Assembly (NCBI RefSeq): GCF_020515625.1
Contig: NZ_JAIWPJ010000004.1
Coordinates: 186,001 to 250,000, forward strand
Direction of reading: 5' to 3'
DNA from: Natrinema amylolyticum
Lineage (GTDB): Archaea; Halobacteriota; Halobacteria; Halobacteriales; Natrialbaceae
Length of the DNA: 64,000 nt
Numbering within the stretch: the first letter of the stretch is position 1; every line of letters starts with the position of its first letter. Positions 54,076-63,072 of this stretch are shown one piece after another. The notes under the pieces are model-generated. The model was not told the origin of the DNA, searched no databases, and was given only the letters and a program-made list of their open reading frames with translations. The position numbers and the translations under genes are program-made.

Positions 54076-56523
54076 GTGAGTAGTGAAAGCTCGATCGGGG
54101 GACGACTTATTCGAACGATCACTCCGTCCGTCATTCGGCAGCGGTTTGCGTACAAGTTGGGCGTATTGCTGCTCATCTTCGTCATTATACTCGCGCTCGT
54201 GGGAGGCGTCGGCTACGTCCGCGCCAACAACTCCGTCGAGAACAACGCCGACCAACAGATGCGGTCAGTGGCGTCGATCCAGAGCAACGGAGTCGGCGAC
54301 TGGATCCAGGAGATGAAACGTCAGACGAGCGCGGTGGCCACTGACGATGAACTCAAAGGCGACGACCCCGAAATCATCGAGGGGCAGCTGATTTCTCGAT
54401 CGAATAACATGCCCCAAACGGTCCGGGAAGTCCACGTGATCGACCGTACCAACGGGACGCTCATCGCCTCCCATTCCAAGGGCTCGAGCGGCGAAACCCT
54501 CGAGGATATCGATGAACCGTGGGCGGACGCCTCGCAGTATCAGGACATCAGCGACTCGGTGTACCAGGTGGACATGAGCGAACGGTCCTACGAGGCCGCC
54601 GACGGTCGCGCCGTCTACTTCTCCACGCCGGTGATGGGCGACGAGGACAGGGTCGTCGTCCTCGTCGGCGGCATCAAAGAGCAGGTGCTGGGACTCCACC
54701 AGCCGTTCGACGAACAAGAAACGACGATCGTCACCGCTGACAACGCCTCGGTGGTGGCCGGGGCCGAGAACGCGCCACTCCCGTCGGAGATACGTAACGG
54801 CGAGGCGGACCTGGGTATCGAGTCGATCGAAACGCTCGAAAGCGACTCGCACGTCCACGCGGCCACGATGATCTCCGGCACCGCCCCTGGTACCGACTGG
54901 CTGCTGGTCACGACGGTCCCGAGATCGGTCGCGTTTCAAACCGCGAACATCGTCGGTCAGTCCATGCTCGGCGTCGTGGGCGTCGGACTGATAGCGGTGC
55001 TCGGGATCACGTTCGTCATCGGACGGCAGACCTCGGGGCCGCTCAGGCAGCTGCGGGACAAGGCCCAGACGATGGAGGAGGGGAAGCTCGACGTGGACCT
55101 CCAGACGTCTCGGGTCGACGAGATCGGACAGCTTTACGACAGGTTCGGATCGATGCGTGACGCGTTACGCGACCACATCCATGAGACCGAAACGGCCCGA
55201 CAGACGGCCGAAGAGGCGAAACAGGAGACCCAACGCACCAACGAGCATCTCGAACGCAAGGCCGACGAGTTCAGTCAGGTCATGCGCGAGTGCGCGCAGG
55301 GTGATCTCACGCAGCGGATGGATCCCGACAGCGACAACGACGCGATGGAGTCGATCGCCCTAGAGTTCAACGAGATGATCGGTGCCATCGAGGAGACGAC
55401 CGCGCACGTCAAACAGTTCGCCACCGAGGTCGCGGCCGCGAGCGAGGAGGTGACCGCCAGTTCCGAAGAGGTCAGGAACGCGAGCGAGCAGGTCTCCGAG
55501 TCCGTCCAGCGGATCTCCGACGGCGCGGAGCGCCAGCACGAATACGTCGAGGAGGCGACCGGCGAACTGAACACGCTCTCGTCGACGACCGAGGAGATCG
55601 CGTCGTCCTCGAATGCAGTGGCGGACATCGCCGAACGGACCGCCACGGCTGGCGAGCGCGGACGGGAGGCGGCCAATCAGGCCGCCGAGGAGATGACCAT
55701 CGTCGCTGACGACACCGACGACGTCGTCGAGCAGTTCGAGCGCCTCGAGCGGGAAGTCGAGCAGATCGACGACCTGATCGAGTTCATCGACGAAATCGCC
55801 GAGCAGACCAACATGCTCGCGCTCAACGCCAATATCGAGGCCTCGAGAACCCACGACGACGGCGGCGACGGGTTCGGTGCCGTCGCCAAAGAGGTGAAGC
55901 AACTGTCACAGGAGACCAGGGAGGCGACCGAGCAGATCGAACAGCAGTTGACGAGCGTGCAGGCGGCGGCCGACGACGCCGCCACGGTCGTCGGACGGAC
56001 GAGCGAGCAGGTCACCAAGAGCGTCGACACCGTCGAGGAGGCCGTCGAGGCGCTCGAGGAGATCGCCACGTACGCGGAGCGAACCAACGAGGGTGTCCAG
56101 GAGATCAGCACGGCCACCGACGATCAGGCCGTCGCCGTCAACGAGACGGCCGAGGTGGTCGACGACGTCGCGACGATCAGCAGACAGACGTCCAAAGAGA
56201 CGGAGTCCGTCGCCGCGTCCGCCGAGGAGCAGACGTCGGCGCTGACCCAGGTGTCGCACAACGCCAGCCGACTGGCCGAGCAGGCCGGGCAGTTGAGCAA
56301 CACCCTCGACCGGTTCGACACGGCGGTCGACGTGGAGGGCGACGGGGTCGTCGCCGACGAACTGGAAGACGTCGATACCGACGTCGATGTCGACGAGGCG
56401 AGCGACGACCTCGCGGACGGATCCGAGGCCGAGGACAACGTGTTCGAGTACGTCTCCGACGACGCGTCCGGAGATGTCGACACCGATCGGGAGGGGCAGT
56501 CGCGTCCCGCCCCCGACGAGTAA
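54076..56523 (+). CDS. Methyl-accepting chemotaxis transducer (Htr-type)
   Basis: The 815-residue receptor has a first membrane segment (about 27-49), an extracellular sensor domain of about 245 residues (Cache-like fold likely) and a second membrane segment (about 296-316). A HAMP domain (about 316-370), a coiled-coil methylation region, and the signalling hairpin with EIAEQTNMLALNANIEASR and FGAVAKEVKQLSQETREAT follow. It would pass a ligand signal to CheA/CheW and the archaellum. The acidic tail of 70 residues is haloarchaeal in style. The start is a GTG with GGAGGGG at 54062-54068, a Shine-Dalgarno match seldom seen in this window. No che gene or binding protein is adjacent. Confidence 0.94.
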   Translation: MSSESSIGGRLIRTITPSVIRQRFAYKLGVLLLIFVIILALVGGVGYVRANNSVENNADQQMRSVASIQSNGVGDWIQEMKRQTSAVATDDELKGDDPEIIEGQLISRSNNMPQTVREVHVIDRTNGTLIASHSKGSSGETLEDIDEPWADASQYQDISDSVYQVDMSERSYEAADGRAVYFSTPVMGDEDRVVVLVGGIKEQVLGLHQPFDEQETTIVTADNASVVAGAENAPLPSEIRNGEADLGIESIETLESDSHVHAATMISGTAPGTDWLLVTTVPRSVAFQTANIVGQSMLGVVGVGLIAVLGITFVIGRQTSGPLRQLRDKAQTMEEGKLDVDLQTSRVDEIGQLYDRFGSMRDALRDHIHETETARQTAEEAKQETQRTNEHLERKADEFSQVMRECAQGDLTQRMDPDSDNDAMESIALEFNEMIGAIEETTAHVKQFATEVAAASEEVTASSEEVRNASEQVSESVQRISDGAERQHEYVEEATGELNTLSSTTEEIASSSNAVADIAERTATAGERGREAANQAAEEMTIVADDTDDVVEQFERLEREVEQIDDLIEFIDEIAEQTNMLALNANIEASRTHDDGGDGFGAVAKEVKQLSQETREATEQIEQQLTSVQAAADDAATVVGRTSEQVTKSVDTVEEAVEALEEIATYAERTNEGVQEISTATDDQAVAVNETAEVVDDVATISRQTSKETESVAASAEEQTSALTQVSHNASRLAEQAGQLSNTLDRFDTAVDVEGDGVVADELEDVDTDVDVDEASDDLADGSEAEDNVFEYVSDDASGDVDTDREGQSRPAPDE

Positions 56524-56585
56524 GCGACCCGCCGGACGAGTCGGTTCCGGTGCAACCAAGGCCCGCCCGCTCGTTTCGTTCGACC

Positions 56586-57637
56586 GTGACTCGACGGCGT
56601 TCGCAGCTGACGTTCGTCTGTTCGGCCGGAAGCGACGTCGACGGCATCGTCACCGTGGAGATACCGCCCGACGGGACGCCGACCGAACGCGCACGCATAC
56701 CCGCACCGAACCCGATGTTTCTGGCGATCCGCCCCGACGGCGAAACCCTCTACGCGGTCGAGCGCGTCGAGGGCGGGTGCGGTCGGCATACCGAATCGAC
56801 GCCGAGAGCGGCCGACTCACGCGGCTCAACGGTCGCTCGAGCGAGGGCGACGGCCCCTGTCACGTCAGCGTCGACGCGACCGGCCGCTACGCGTTCGTCG
56901 CAAACTATCAGGGCGCGACCGTGGCGGCGTACCCGCTCGCGGACGACGGCCGACTCGGCGAGGCCGCCGACGTCGTCGCCCACGAGGGCTCCGGCCCCGA
57001 CCCGGAGCGGCAAGCGGCCCCGCATCCGCACGCGATCGCACCCGGCCCGGAGAATCGGTTCTGTTACGTCCCGGACCTCGGAACGGACCGCATCGAGATC
57101 TATCGCCCCGACGAGTCCAGCGCGCTCCGGCCGACCGAGGCCGAGCCGGTGACCGCCCGTCCGGGCGCGGGACCGCGTCACATCGCCTTCCATCCGACCG
57201 AGCCCTACTGTTACGTCGTCGAGGAACTCGAGTCGACGGTGAGCGCGTACAAGCGCGACCCTCGGACCGGCGGGCTCGTATCGATCGACCGGACGAGTAC
57301 CCTGCCGGCCGCGTTCGACGGGGACAACGAGTCCGCCGACGTCCACGTCCATCCGTCCGGTCGGTGGGTGTACGTCTCCAACCGAGGCCACGACAGCGTC
57401 GGCGTCTTCGCGGTCGACGCGGCGACGGGCCGCCTCGAATCTGTCGACCACGAACCGACGCGCGGGGAGACGCCCCGCGACATCGCGCTCGCTCCCGACG
57501 GCTCGGTGCTCCTCGCCTGCAATCAACACGGCGACTCGGTCGTGAGCTTCGCGATCGACGGGGCCGGACGCCTCGAGTTCGTCGCGGCGCTCGACGTCCC
57601 GAAACCGGTCTGTGCGACGTTCCTCGAGTCGGCGTGA
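56586..57637 (+). pseudogene. Frameshifted beta-propeller lactonase (6-phosphogluconolactonase-like)
   Basis: From a GTG at 56586 the protein reads TRRRSQLTFVCSAGSDVDG and FLAIRPDGETLYAVERVEGG, the first blades of a seven-bladed lactonase. Near 56770-56780 the frame must shift by one base to continue as VRSAYRIDAESGRLTRLNG and then run intact to 57637 with GDGPCHVSVDATGRYAFVANY, PGAGPRHIAFHP and TPRDIALAPDGSVL, typical of that family. The whole would be about 350 residues, normal for the family. One indel separates it from a working gene, so a sequencing error is possible. Its role would be hydrolysis of a sugar-acid lactone. Confidence 0.8.
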
Positions 57638-57658
57638 CGTCGGCTTACTGACCGCCCG

Positions 57659-58654
57659 TCAGGTGTGGTCCTGCAGATCGCGCACCTCGTCGACGCGGAC
57701 GGGGCGATCGAGGTCCGCCGAGGCGTAGGCGGCGAGGACGACCTCGACGGCCTCGCGCGCCTCTCGACCGGTGACGATCGGATCGCGGTCCTCGCGGACC
57801 GCCCCGACGAAGTCCCGGACCTGCCCCTCGAGTCCCGTCCCGCAGGGCGGGTCGGCGAGTTCGGGGTCGACCTCCTCGTCTCCGAGGACGAACGTCCCCG
57901 AGTTGTACGAGCCTTCGGTGCCGTTCAGTTCGACGCGCTCGCGCCCGCCGCGGACGCCCGTCGTCGCCTCGATCGTGCCGCGCGCGCCGTTCTCGAATCG
58001 GAGGGAGACGACCGCGACGTCCTCGCACTCCATCTCGTGGGCCATCGTCTCGGTCTCGGCGGTCACGCGCTCGATCCCGCCGGTCAGCCACTGGAGCAGG
58101 TCGACGAAGTGGATCGCCTGCTGTATGAGTGCGCCGCCGTCGAGATCGCGCCGACCGTGCCAGTGGTCCTCGTAGTAGCTTTGCGGGCGGTACCACTTGA
58201 CCGCGGTGTCGGCCAGCAGCAGGTCGCCGAACCGCCCTTCCTCGACCCACTGTCGGGCGGTCCACCGCTCTGGCGTGAAGCGGCGCTGGAAGATCCCGCC
58301 GAGCCGAACGTCGTTTCGATCGGCGGCGTCGATCATCCGGTCGACGCGCTCGATGTAGACGTCGAGCGGTTTCTCCGAGAGGACGTGAATCCCGGCCTCG
58401 GCGGCGGCGACCGCGATTTCGGCGTGGGTCCCCGAGGGCGTACAGACGCTGACAGCGTCGAGTTCCTCTTCGGCGAACAGTTCCTCGTAGTCGGTGTATT
58501 CCGCCGCGTCGTAGTCCGCCTCGAACGGCGCGATCGACTCCTCGCTTCGGGCCGTGCCCGCGACGACCTCCGCGCCGTCGACGGCTTCGACCGCGTCCGC
58601 GTGGTTGCTTCCGTACCCCGTCACGCCGACGATCCCGTATTTAACAGTCTCCAT
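57659..58654 (-). CDS. Gfo/Idh/MocA family NAD(P)-dependent oxidoreductase
   Basis: The 331-residue protein has an N-terminal Rossmann fold (YGIVGVTGYGSNHADAV), the SEKPLDV motif with its catalytic Lys near residue 94, and GGALIQQAIHFVDLLQWL in the C-terminal domain with the active-site His. It is a sugar or sugar-acid dehydrogenase of unknown substrate. Beside a lactonase-family gene (now frameshifted) it could form an oxidation-plus-lactone-hydrolysis pair such as L-rhamnose dehydrogenase with lactonase, or act on another aldose; this is inference. The two genes converge and are 21 bases apart. Confidence 0.9.
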   Translation of the reverse strand: METVKYGIVGVTGYGSNHADAVEAVDGAEVVAGTARSEESIAPFEADYDAAEYTDYEELFAEEELDAVSVCTPSGTHAEIAVAAAEAGIHVLSEKPLDVYIERVDRMIDAADRNDVRLGGIFQRRFTPERWTARQWVEEGRFGDLLLADTAVKWYRPQSYYEDHWHGRRDLDGGALIQQAIHFVDLLQWLTGGIERVTAETETMAHEMECEDVAVVSLRFENGARGTIEATTGVRGGRERVELNGTEGSYNSGTFVLGDEEVDPELADPPCGTGLEGQVRDFVGAVREDRDPIVTGREAREAVEVVLAAYASADLDRPVRVDEVRDLQDHT

Positions 58655-58799
58655 GAGATACCCTACCGACTGTTCGACCGCACTTCAAATTTGGTGACGG
58701 CGGGCGATCGGTACGCCGACACCACATAGGAGGGATCGACACTACACGGTCGGGATCGCAGCTACTCGCGCCTCTCTCCGCCTGCCGCGGTGTCAACGT

Positions 58800-59207
58800 T
58801 TATTCCGACGGCCGTTCCACGGGGAGACATGGAATCGTTCGAATCCGACGACGGACACGTGATCGTCCGTCTCGACCGCGGCGATATGGCCCTCGAGTCG
58901 ATCGAACGGGCCTGCGAGGAGTACGACGTCGACACCGGCGCCGTCGCCACCAGATGAAACCGTAGAGGCCCAGTCCGACGAGGATTAGCCCGAAACCCCA
59001 GACGGCGAAGATCGCCGACCAGATACCCATCAGTTCGCCCTCTCCCCTGATGGTTGCCCCGTTCAGAATCGCGCCCAGCGCGACGATGACGGCGCCCGCC
59101 GCCGCGATTTTCAACAGGAGAGAGTCGATGATCGGATCGAGAACCGTTTCTCGAAATTGGGACGTCGTTTCCGGATCGTTCGCTCGCTGCGTGGAACTCA
59201 TTACCAT
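58800..59207 (-). CDS. Small two-helix membrane protein, C-terminus altered by a junction
   Basis: From the ATG at 59207 (or 59201) the protein has a polar N-terminus (STQRANDPETTSQFRETVLD) and two membrane segments, AAAGAVIVALGAIL and MGIWSAIFAVWGFGLILVGLGLYGF. After FIWWR the frame enters antisense sequence of the truncated PPC/DUF296 gene and gives about 50 Arg-rich residues that look accidental. The natural stop codon was probably lost in a rearrangement near 58950. A TATA element (ATTTATAG, about 59224-59232) lies upstream. Function unknown. Confidence 0.6.
   Translation of the reverse strand: MVMSSTQRANDPETTSQFRETVLDPIIDSLLLKIAAAGAVIVALGAILNGATIRGEGELMGIWSAIFAVWGFGLILVGLGLYGFIWWRRRRCRRRTPRRPVRSTRGPYRRGRDGRSRVRRRIRTIPCLPVERPSE
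58829..58957 (+). pseudogene. Truncated PPC/DUF296-domain gene (5' fragment)
   Basis: An intact promoter (TTTATT near 58797, about 30 bases before the ATG) is followed by 42 codons whose product (ESFESDDGHVIVRLDRGD, SIERACEEYDVDTGAV) matches the start of haloarchaeal PPC/DUF296 proteins, which usually have about 140 residues. After DTGAV the sequence changes abruptly and meets a TGA. The remaining two-thirds of the domain is missing. The lost part is replaced by the convergent membrane protein gene. Confidence 0.7.
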
Positions 59208-59344
59208 GATGGTTTGCTTCACCCCTATAAATTAGTTAGGGTTCGCTACGCCGAGCAGACGCCGTCGAGACCGTCATCACTGACGCTGGTAATATTGCCG
59301 GGAAACAAAGCTTCGTATGGAGAACAGCGGAATAACTAGTCTGA

Positions 59345-60799
59345 ATGCCGACAGCGAATCGTAACTACGTCGATGGTGAGTGGGTAGAATCGCGTTCCGG
59401 AGATACGTTCGAGGTACTGAATCCTGCAAACACGAACGAGGTCGTCGGAGAGTTCCAGTCCTCCTCGGCTGCGGACGCCGAGGAGGCCGTCGAGGCCGCA
59501 GTCGCCGCCGAGGACGAGTGGGCGTCGACGCCCGGCCCGTCCCGCGGCGCGATCCTCAAGGAGACGGCGCAGATCCTCGAGGACCAGAAGGACGAACTGA
59601 CCGAGACGCTGACCCGAGAGGAGGGGAAGACGCTCGGCGAAGCCGGCGGAGAGGTCCAGCGTGCGATCGACATCTTCTACTACTACGCACAGAAGGCCAG
59701 CGACCTCGGCGGCACCGTCAAGTCCTCCAGCAGCCGGGACACGGAGCTCTACACCAAGCGCGAGCCGCTCGGAACCGTCGCGCTGATCACGCCGTGGAAC
59801 TACCCCATCGCGATTCCGGCCTGGAAGCTGGCACCCGCGCTGGCGGCCGGCAACACGGCCGTCCTCAAGCCCGCCTCGGCGGCGCCGACCGTCGCCTCGA
59901 AGCTGCTCGAGGCGCTCGACGAAGCGGGACTGCCCGACGGCGTCGCGAACTACGTCACCGGCTCCGGGAGCGAGGTCGGCGGCGTGCTGACCGACCACGA
60001 GGGCGTCGACGCCGTCTCCTTTACCGGGAGCACGCAGGTCGGGACCGCCGTCGCACAGGCCGCCGCAGACGACCTCAAACGCGTCCAGTGTGAGATGGGC
60101 GGCAAGAACCCGACGGTCGTGATGCCCAGCGCGGACGTCGACGAGGCGGTCGACATCGTCGGCGCCGGCGCGTTCGGCGTCACGGGCCAGGCCTGTACCG
60201 CCTGCTCCCGAGCGATCGTCCACGAGGACGTCTACGACGAGTTTGTCGCGGGCGTCACCGACTACGCCGAATCGATCGAGATCGGCCCTGGCGACGAGGA
60301 CGTCGACATGGGCCCCCACGTCACGAACAGCGAACTCGAGGGCACGCTCGAGTACGTCCAGATCGCCGCGGAGGAAGACGGCGCGACCCTCGAGACCGGC
60401 GGCGAGCGACTCACCGGCGACGAGTACGACGACGGTTACTACGTCGAACCGGCCGTCTTCTCGGACGTGGAAAACGACATGCGCATCGCTCAGGAGGAGG
60501 TCTTCGGTCCGGTGCTGGCGGTGCTGAAGGTCAGCAGTTTCGAGGAGGGCCTCGAGGTCGCCAACGACATCGACTACGGCCTCTCGGCGAGTATCGTCAC
60601 GCAGGACCTCACCGAGGCCAACCAGTTCGCCGAGAACGTCGAGTCGGGCGTCGCGAAGGTCAACGAGAAGACGACCGGGCTCGAACTGCACGTTCCCTTC
60701 GGCGGCTATAAACAGTCCTCGACGGACACCTATCGCGAGCAGGGCGACGCTGGACTGGACTTCTTCACGTCGACGAAGACGGTCTACATGAACTACTAA
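59345..60799 (+). CDS. NAD(P)-dependent aldehyde dehydrogenase (alpha-ketoglutarate semialdehyde dehydrogenase-like)
   Basis: The 484-residue protein is a full-length ALDH: TPWNYPIAIPAWKLAPALAAG, the cofactor loop SFTGSTQVG, the active-site Glu in CEMGGKNPTVV and the catalytic Cys in GQACTACSR, ending with LHVPFGGYKQSSTDTYREQG. The last motif and overall similarity recall the haloarchaeal alpha-ketoglutarate semialdehyde dehydrogenase of oxidative xylose and arabinose breakdown. An enolase-superfamily dehydratase remnant lies about 620 bases downstream, as in that pathway's gene cluster. Substrate assignment is moderate; it could serve another short aldehyde. Confidence 0.9.
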   Translation: MPTANRNYVDGEWVESRSGDTFEVLNPANTNEVVGEFQSSSAADAEEAVEAAVAAEDEWASTPGPSRGAILKETAQILEDQKDELTETLTREEGKTLGEAGGEVQRAIDIFYYYAQKASDLGGTVKSSSSRDTELYTKREPLGTVALITPWNYPIAIPAWKLAPALAAGNTAVLKPASAAPTVASKLLEALDEAGLPDGVANYVTGSGSEVGGVLTDHEGVDAVSFTGSTQVGTAVAQAAADDLKRVQCEMGGKNPTVVMPSADVDEAVDIVGAGAFGVTGQACTACSRAIVHEDVYDEFVAGVTDYAESIEIGPGDEDVDMGPHVTNSELEGTLEYVQIAAEEDGATLETGGERLTGDEYDDGYYVEPAVFSDVENDMRIAQEEVFGPVLAVLKVSSFEEGLEVANDIDYGLSASIVTQDLTEANQFAENVESGVAKVNEKTTGLELHVPFGGYKQSSTDTYREQGDAGLDFFTSTKTVYMNY

Positions 60800-61416
60800 C
60801 CCGTCGACGATCCGTCCCAAACACTCGTTTCGATATCGATTCTTTTGGACAGTCGATCATTGTTCAGTTCGACACCGGTACCGTTCTGCATCGATCTATC
60901 GCCGGCTCGATTCGTCCGTCTCGGTTCCAGGAGGCGATTTCGTCGCCTCGACTGAATCGGTTTACGCACTGATCGGGAAGCCCTCGTGCGATCAGATGGA
61001 CTGACGTTCGACGAGGCGATCTATCTCGATAGAACGTGTCCCGACTGATACAGAACGAATCAGGTCTCTCCCGAACGGATCTCGTGGCGATCAACACGAC
61101 CTCGATGGTTTCGATACGGGGCCTCGCAACCGTCGTCACTCGAGGACCTCGAGTCGAGCGATGTCGGCACCTCGCGAGCGGACGCGAACCCGGTAGTTGC
61201 ACGGGACGGCCGCTCACTCGTTTCGCTCGTTCGTTGAGAATGGGATCTTACCCACCTTCACAGCACCGTTCAGATGAATGTAACTCCGAGGGATCACGGA
61301 TACCTTCGATACGCCGCCCATGCCCGTGCCGGAGATGGTACCACAGCCGAACAGTCCCGCCCAGTAGTCAGGCGAACCGAGGAAAGTGATCGGCGATGCC
61401 GTTCCCGCTCTCGCTC
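60800..61416. other. Intergenic region after the aldehyde dehydrogenase gene
   Basis: About 600 bases with no supported gene. A segment near 61205-61225 (CTCACTCGTTTCGCTCG) is a short imperfect palindrome of a sort often found near haloarchaeal insertion sequences. Nothing else stands out. Confidence 0.35.
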
Positions 61417-61987
61417 TCAGTCGGAGCGGTAGCGTTCCAGCGCGTCCAGATCGAGTTCAATGCCCAGTCCCGGCTCCTGCGGGACGTCGATGGTGCCGCC
61501 GGCAGGATCGAAGTGTGTCTCGAGCAACTCGCTGCGCATCGGGTTCTCGCTGCGATCGAACTCGATCAGCATCGGTTCGGGGACGTTGCGCGTGTGGGGG
61601 TAGTTCGAGATGCTGGCGGCGAACTGCACCGCGGTGGCCATGCCGACGGCGCTGTTCCAGATGTGGAGTCTGGCGGCGATGTTCTCGGTCGCGGCCATGC
61701 TGGCGATCAGCCGCGCCTCCGAGAGGCCGCCACAGCGGCCGAGGTTCGGCTGGACGATGTCGACCGTCCGGTCGTCGATCAGTTCCTTGAACTCAAACCG
61801 TCCGTAGGGCGATCGGGACGTCGATCTTGCTCCGCAGTTTGCGGTAGCCCGACGCGTTCTCCGGCGGCATGGGCTCCTCGATCCAGATCACGTCGTACTC
61901 CTCAATAGCCCGCGCGGACCTGACGGCCTGATGCGAGCGGTAGTTGCCGTTCATGTCGACCATCAGGTCGGCGTCGTCGCCGAGGGA
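61417..61987 (-). pseudogene. Enolase-superfamily sugar-acid dehydratase remnant
   Basis: The minus strand encodes the C-terminal half of a mandelate racemase/muconate lactonizing-type dehydratase: DADLMVDMNGNYRSHQAV, then VIWIEEPMPPEN. After a disrupted stretch near 61790-61800 that removes the next metal-binding Gly-Glu segment and changes frame, it continues with VDIVQPNLGRCGGLSEARLI and ends LGIELDLDALERYRSD. The N-terminal half is cut off sharply at about 61987, where the diverged repeat copy B begins. Closest known context is the xylonate- or arabinonate-type dehydratase paired with the aldehyde dehydrogenase. It is not functional. Confidence 0.8.
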
Positions 61988-62009
61988 TTGTATATTGAAT
62001 ATCGAAATG

Positions 62010-62195
62010 AAGTGCGCCGGATCAAGCGATTTGTACGGGAACGGATACGGAACGAACTGGCGACTAGTCCTATACAAACATATGGGCGTAATAAGGAACT
62101 TCAAGAGAGAACCCGACATTTACGGTGTTAGTGGAACCATCCCTGTCAGTAAATAACATGAATCACCGATCAGACGGGACGTTCGCAATGAAGAT
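62010..62195. repeat. Diverged direct repeat, copy B
   Basis: Aligns with copy A at 52160-52350 as described there. Its left edge coincides with the truncation point of the dehydratase remnant, so this sequence was probably joined in by recombination or insertion. Confidence 0.5.
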
Positions 62196-62860
62196 AGCGC
62201 CAAAAACGGCTATATTCGGGTCGCAACGAGAGGGTCGACAACGGCGTCGTCGACCGGAACGAGTCACAGGAGGGCACCGATCAGTGTACCCGTATCGAAC
62301 GGTGAACGATCACTTCGATCGTACCGGCCATTTCCCCTCGGAACGACTTGAGGATGCTCACAGACTCCCATCCGTGTGCCAGAGTCGATTTGCACGTAGG
62401 TATGGTTGGCTTCCATGATCCGCTCGGGATAGCGGAAACGGTCGAGGTGCGCGAGCCAGACATACTCGTGTCTGGCATTGTGTTTGTTCGACGGACGGGA
62501 GTCGACCTGCGTCCGACCCCGCGTACCCCATGTCGCGAAGTCAGTTGATACGCGAGCGGTCCGCCTCAGAGAGGAACACGTACCAGCGGTGGACGGTGTC
62601 GGTGACTCGAATAGCTTGCGCTGTAACGTAACCGACTCCAGAGTTATCTGTGAGCGTTGCTCAGGCTGACTGATATCCGGTCGGAGAGTCTACAGGTATA
62701 GCAGGGCGAGTGACTTAGGACTCGACCCCAAGGGTGAAGCCCGCCGAGAAATATATAAATATATTATACTTATGAAGGGAGGATACTTTTAAAAATATTT
62801 GAAACACCGATATGAAATAATTAGTAGAAAGGAACTGCGACTCCTCTCAAAACCTGCCAT
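62196..62860. other. Decayed region without supported genes
   Basis: No intact gene. A minus-strand frame around 62280-62480 (with YPERIMEANHTYVQI) has no family I can name and may be a remnant. From about 62745 to 62830 the DNA is strikingly AT-rich for this genome (ATATATAAATATATTATAC and following). Confidence 0.35.
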
Positions 62861-63056
62861 AGGCGGTGAGACGGGAGTTGTCGGGTCGTGGGGGGTGCCG
62901 ATCCTCACGGGCGCACCGAACGTTCGGGTGTTACTTCCAGCCGACTTCAAGAGAAGAAGATCGAGGGGAATTAAATTCACCTGCGTCCGTTTGCCCACGT
63001 TTCGGGCGCTCGGACAAAACGGTGAAGCCGCAGGGTGCGACCCTGAGGTACTTCAC
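62861..63056 (+). mobile_element. Probable right-end remnant of an IS200/IS605-type element
   Basis: The segment ends in a strong hairpin: GTGAA at 63022, CAGGGT at 63031-63036 and ACCCTG at 63040-63045, then a terminal CTTCAC at 63051-63056. Similar GTGAAG/CTTCAC hairpins close many haloarchaeal IS200/IS605-type elements, where they also form the scaffold part of TnpB guide RNA. The upstream sequence has no intact tnpB. Assignment rests on the hairpin and position only. Confidence 0.4.
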
Positions 63057-63072
63057 TATCTGTTCGTGGTGC

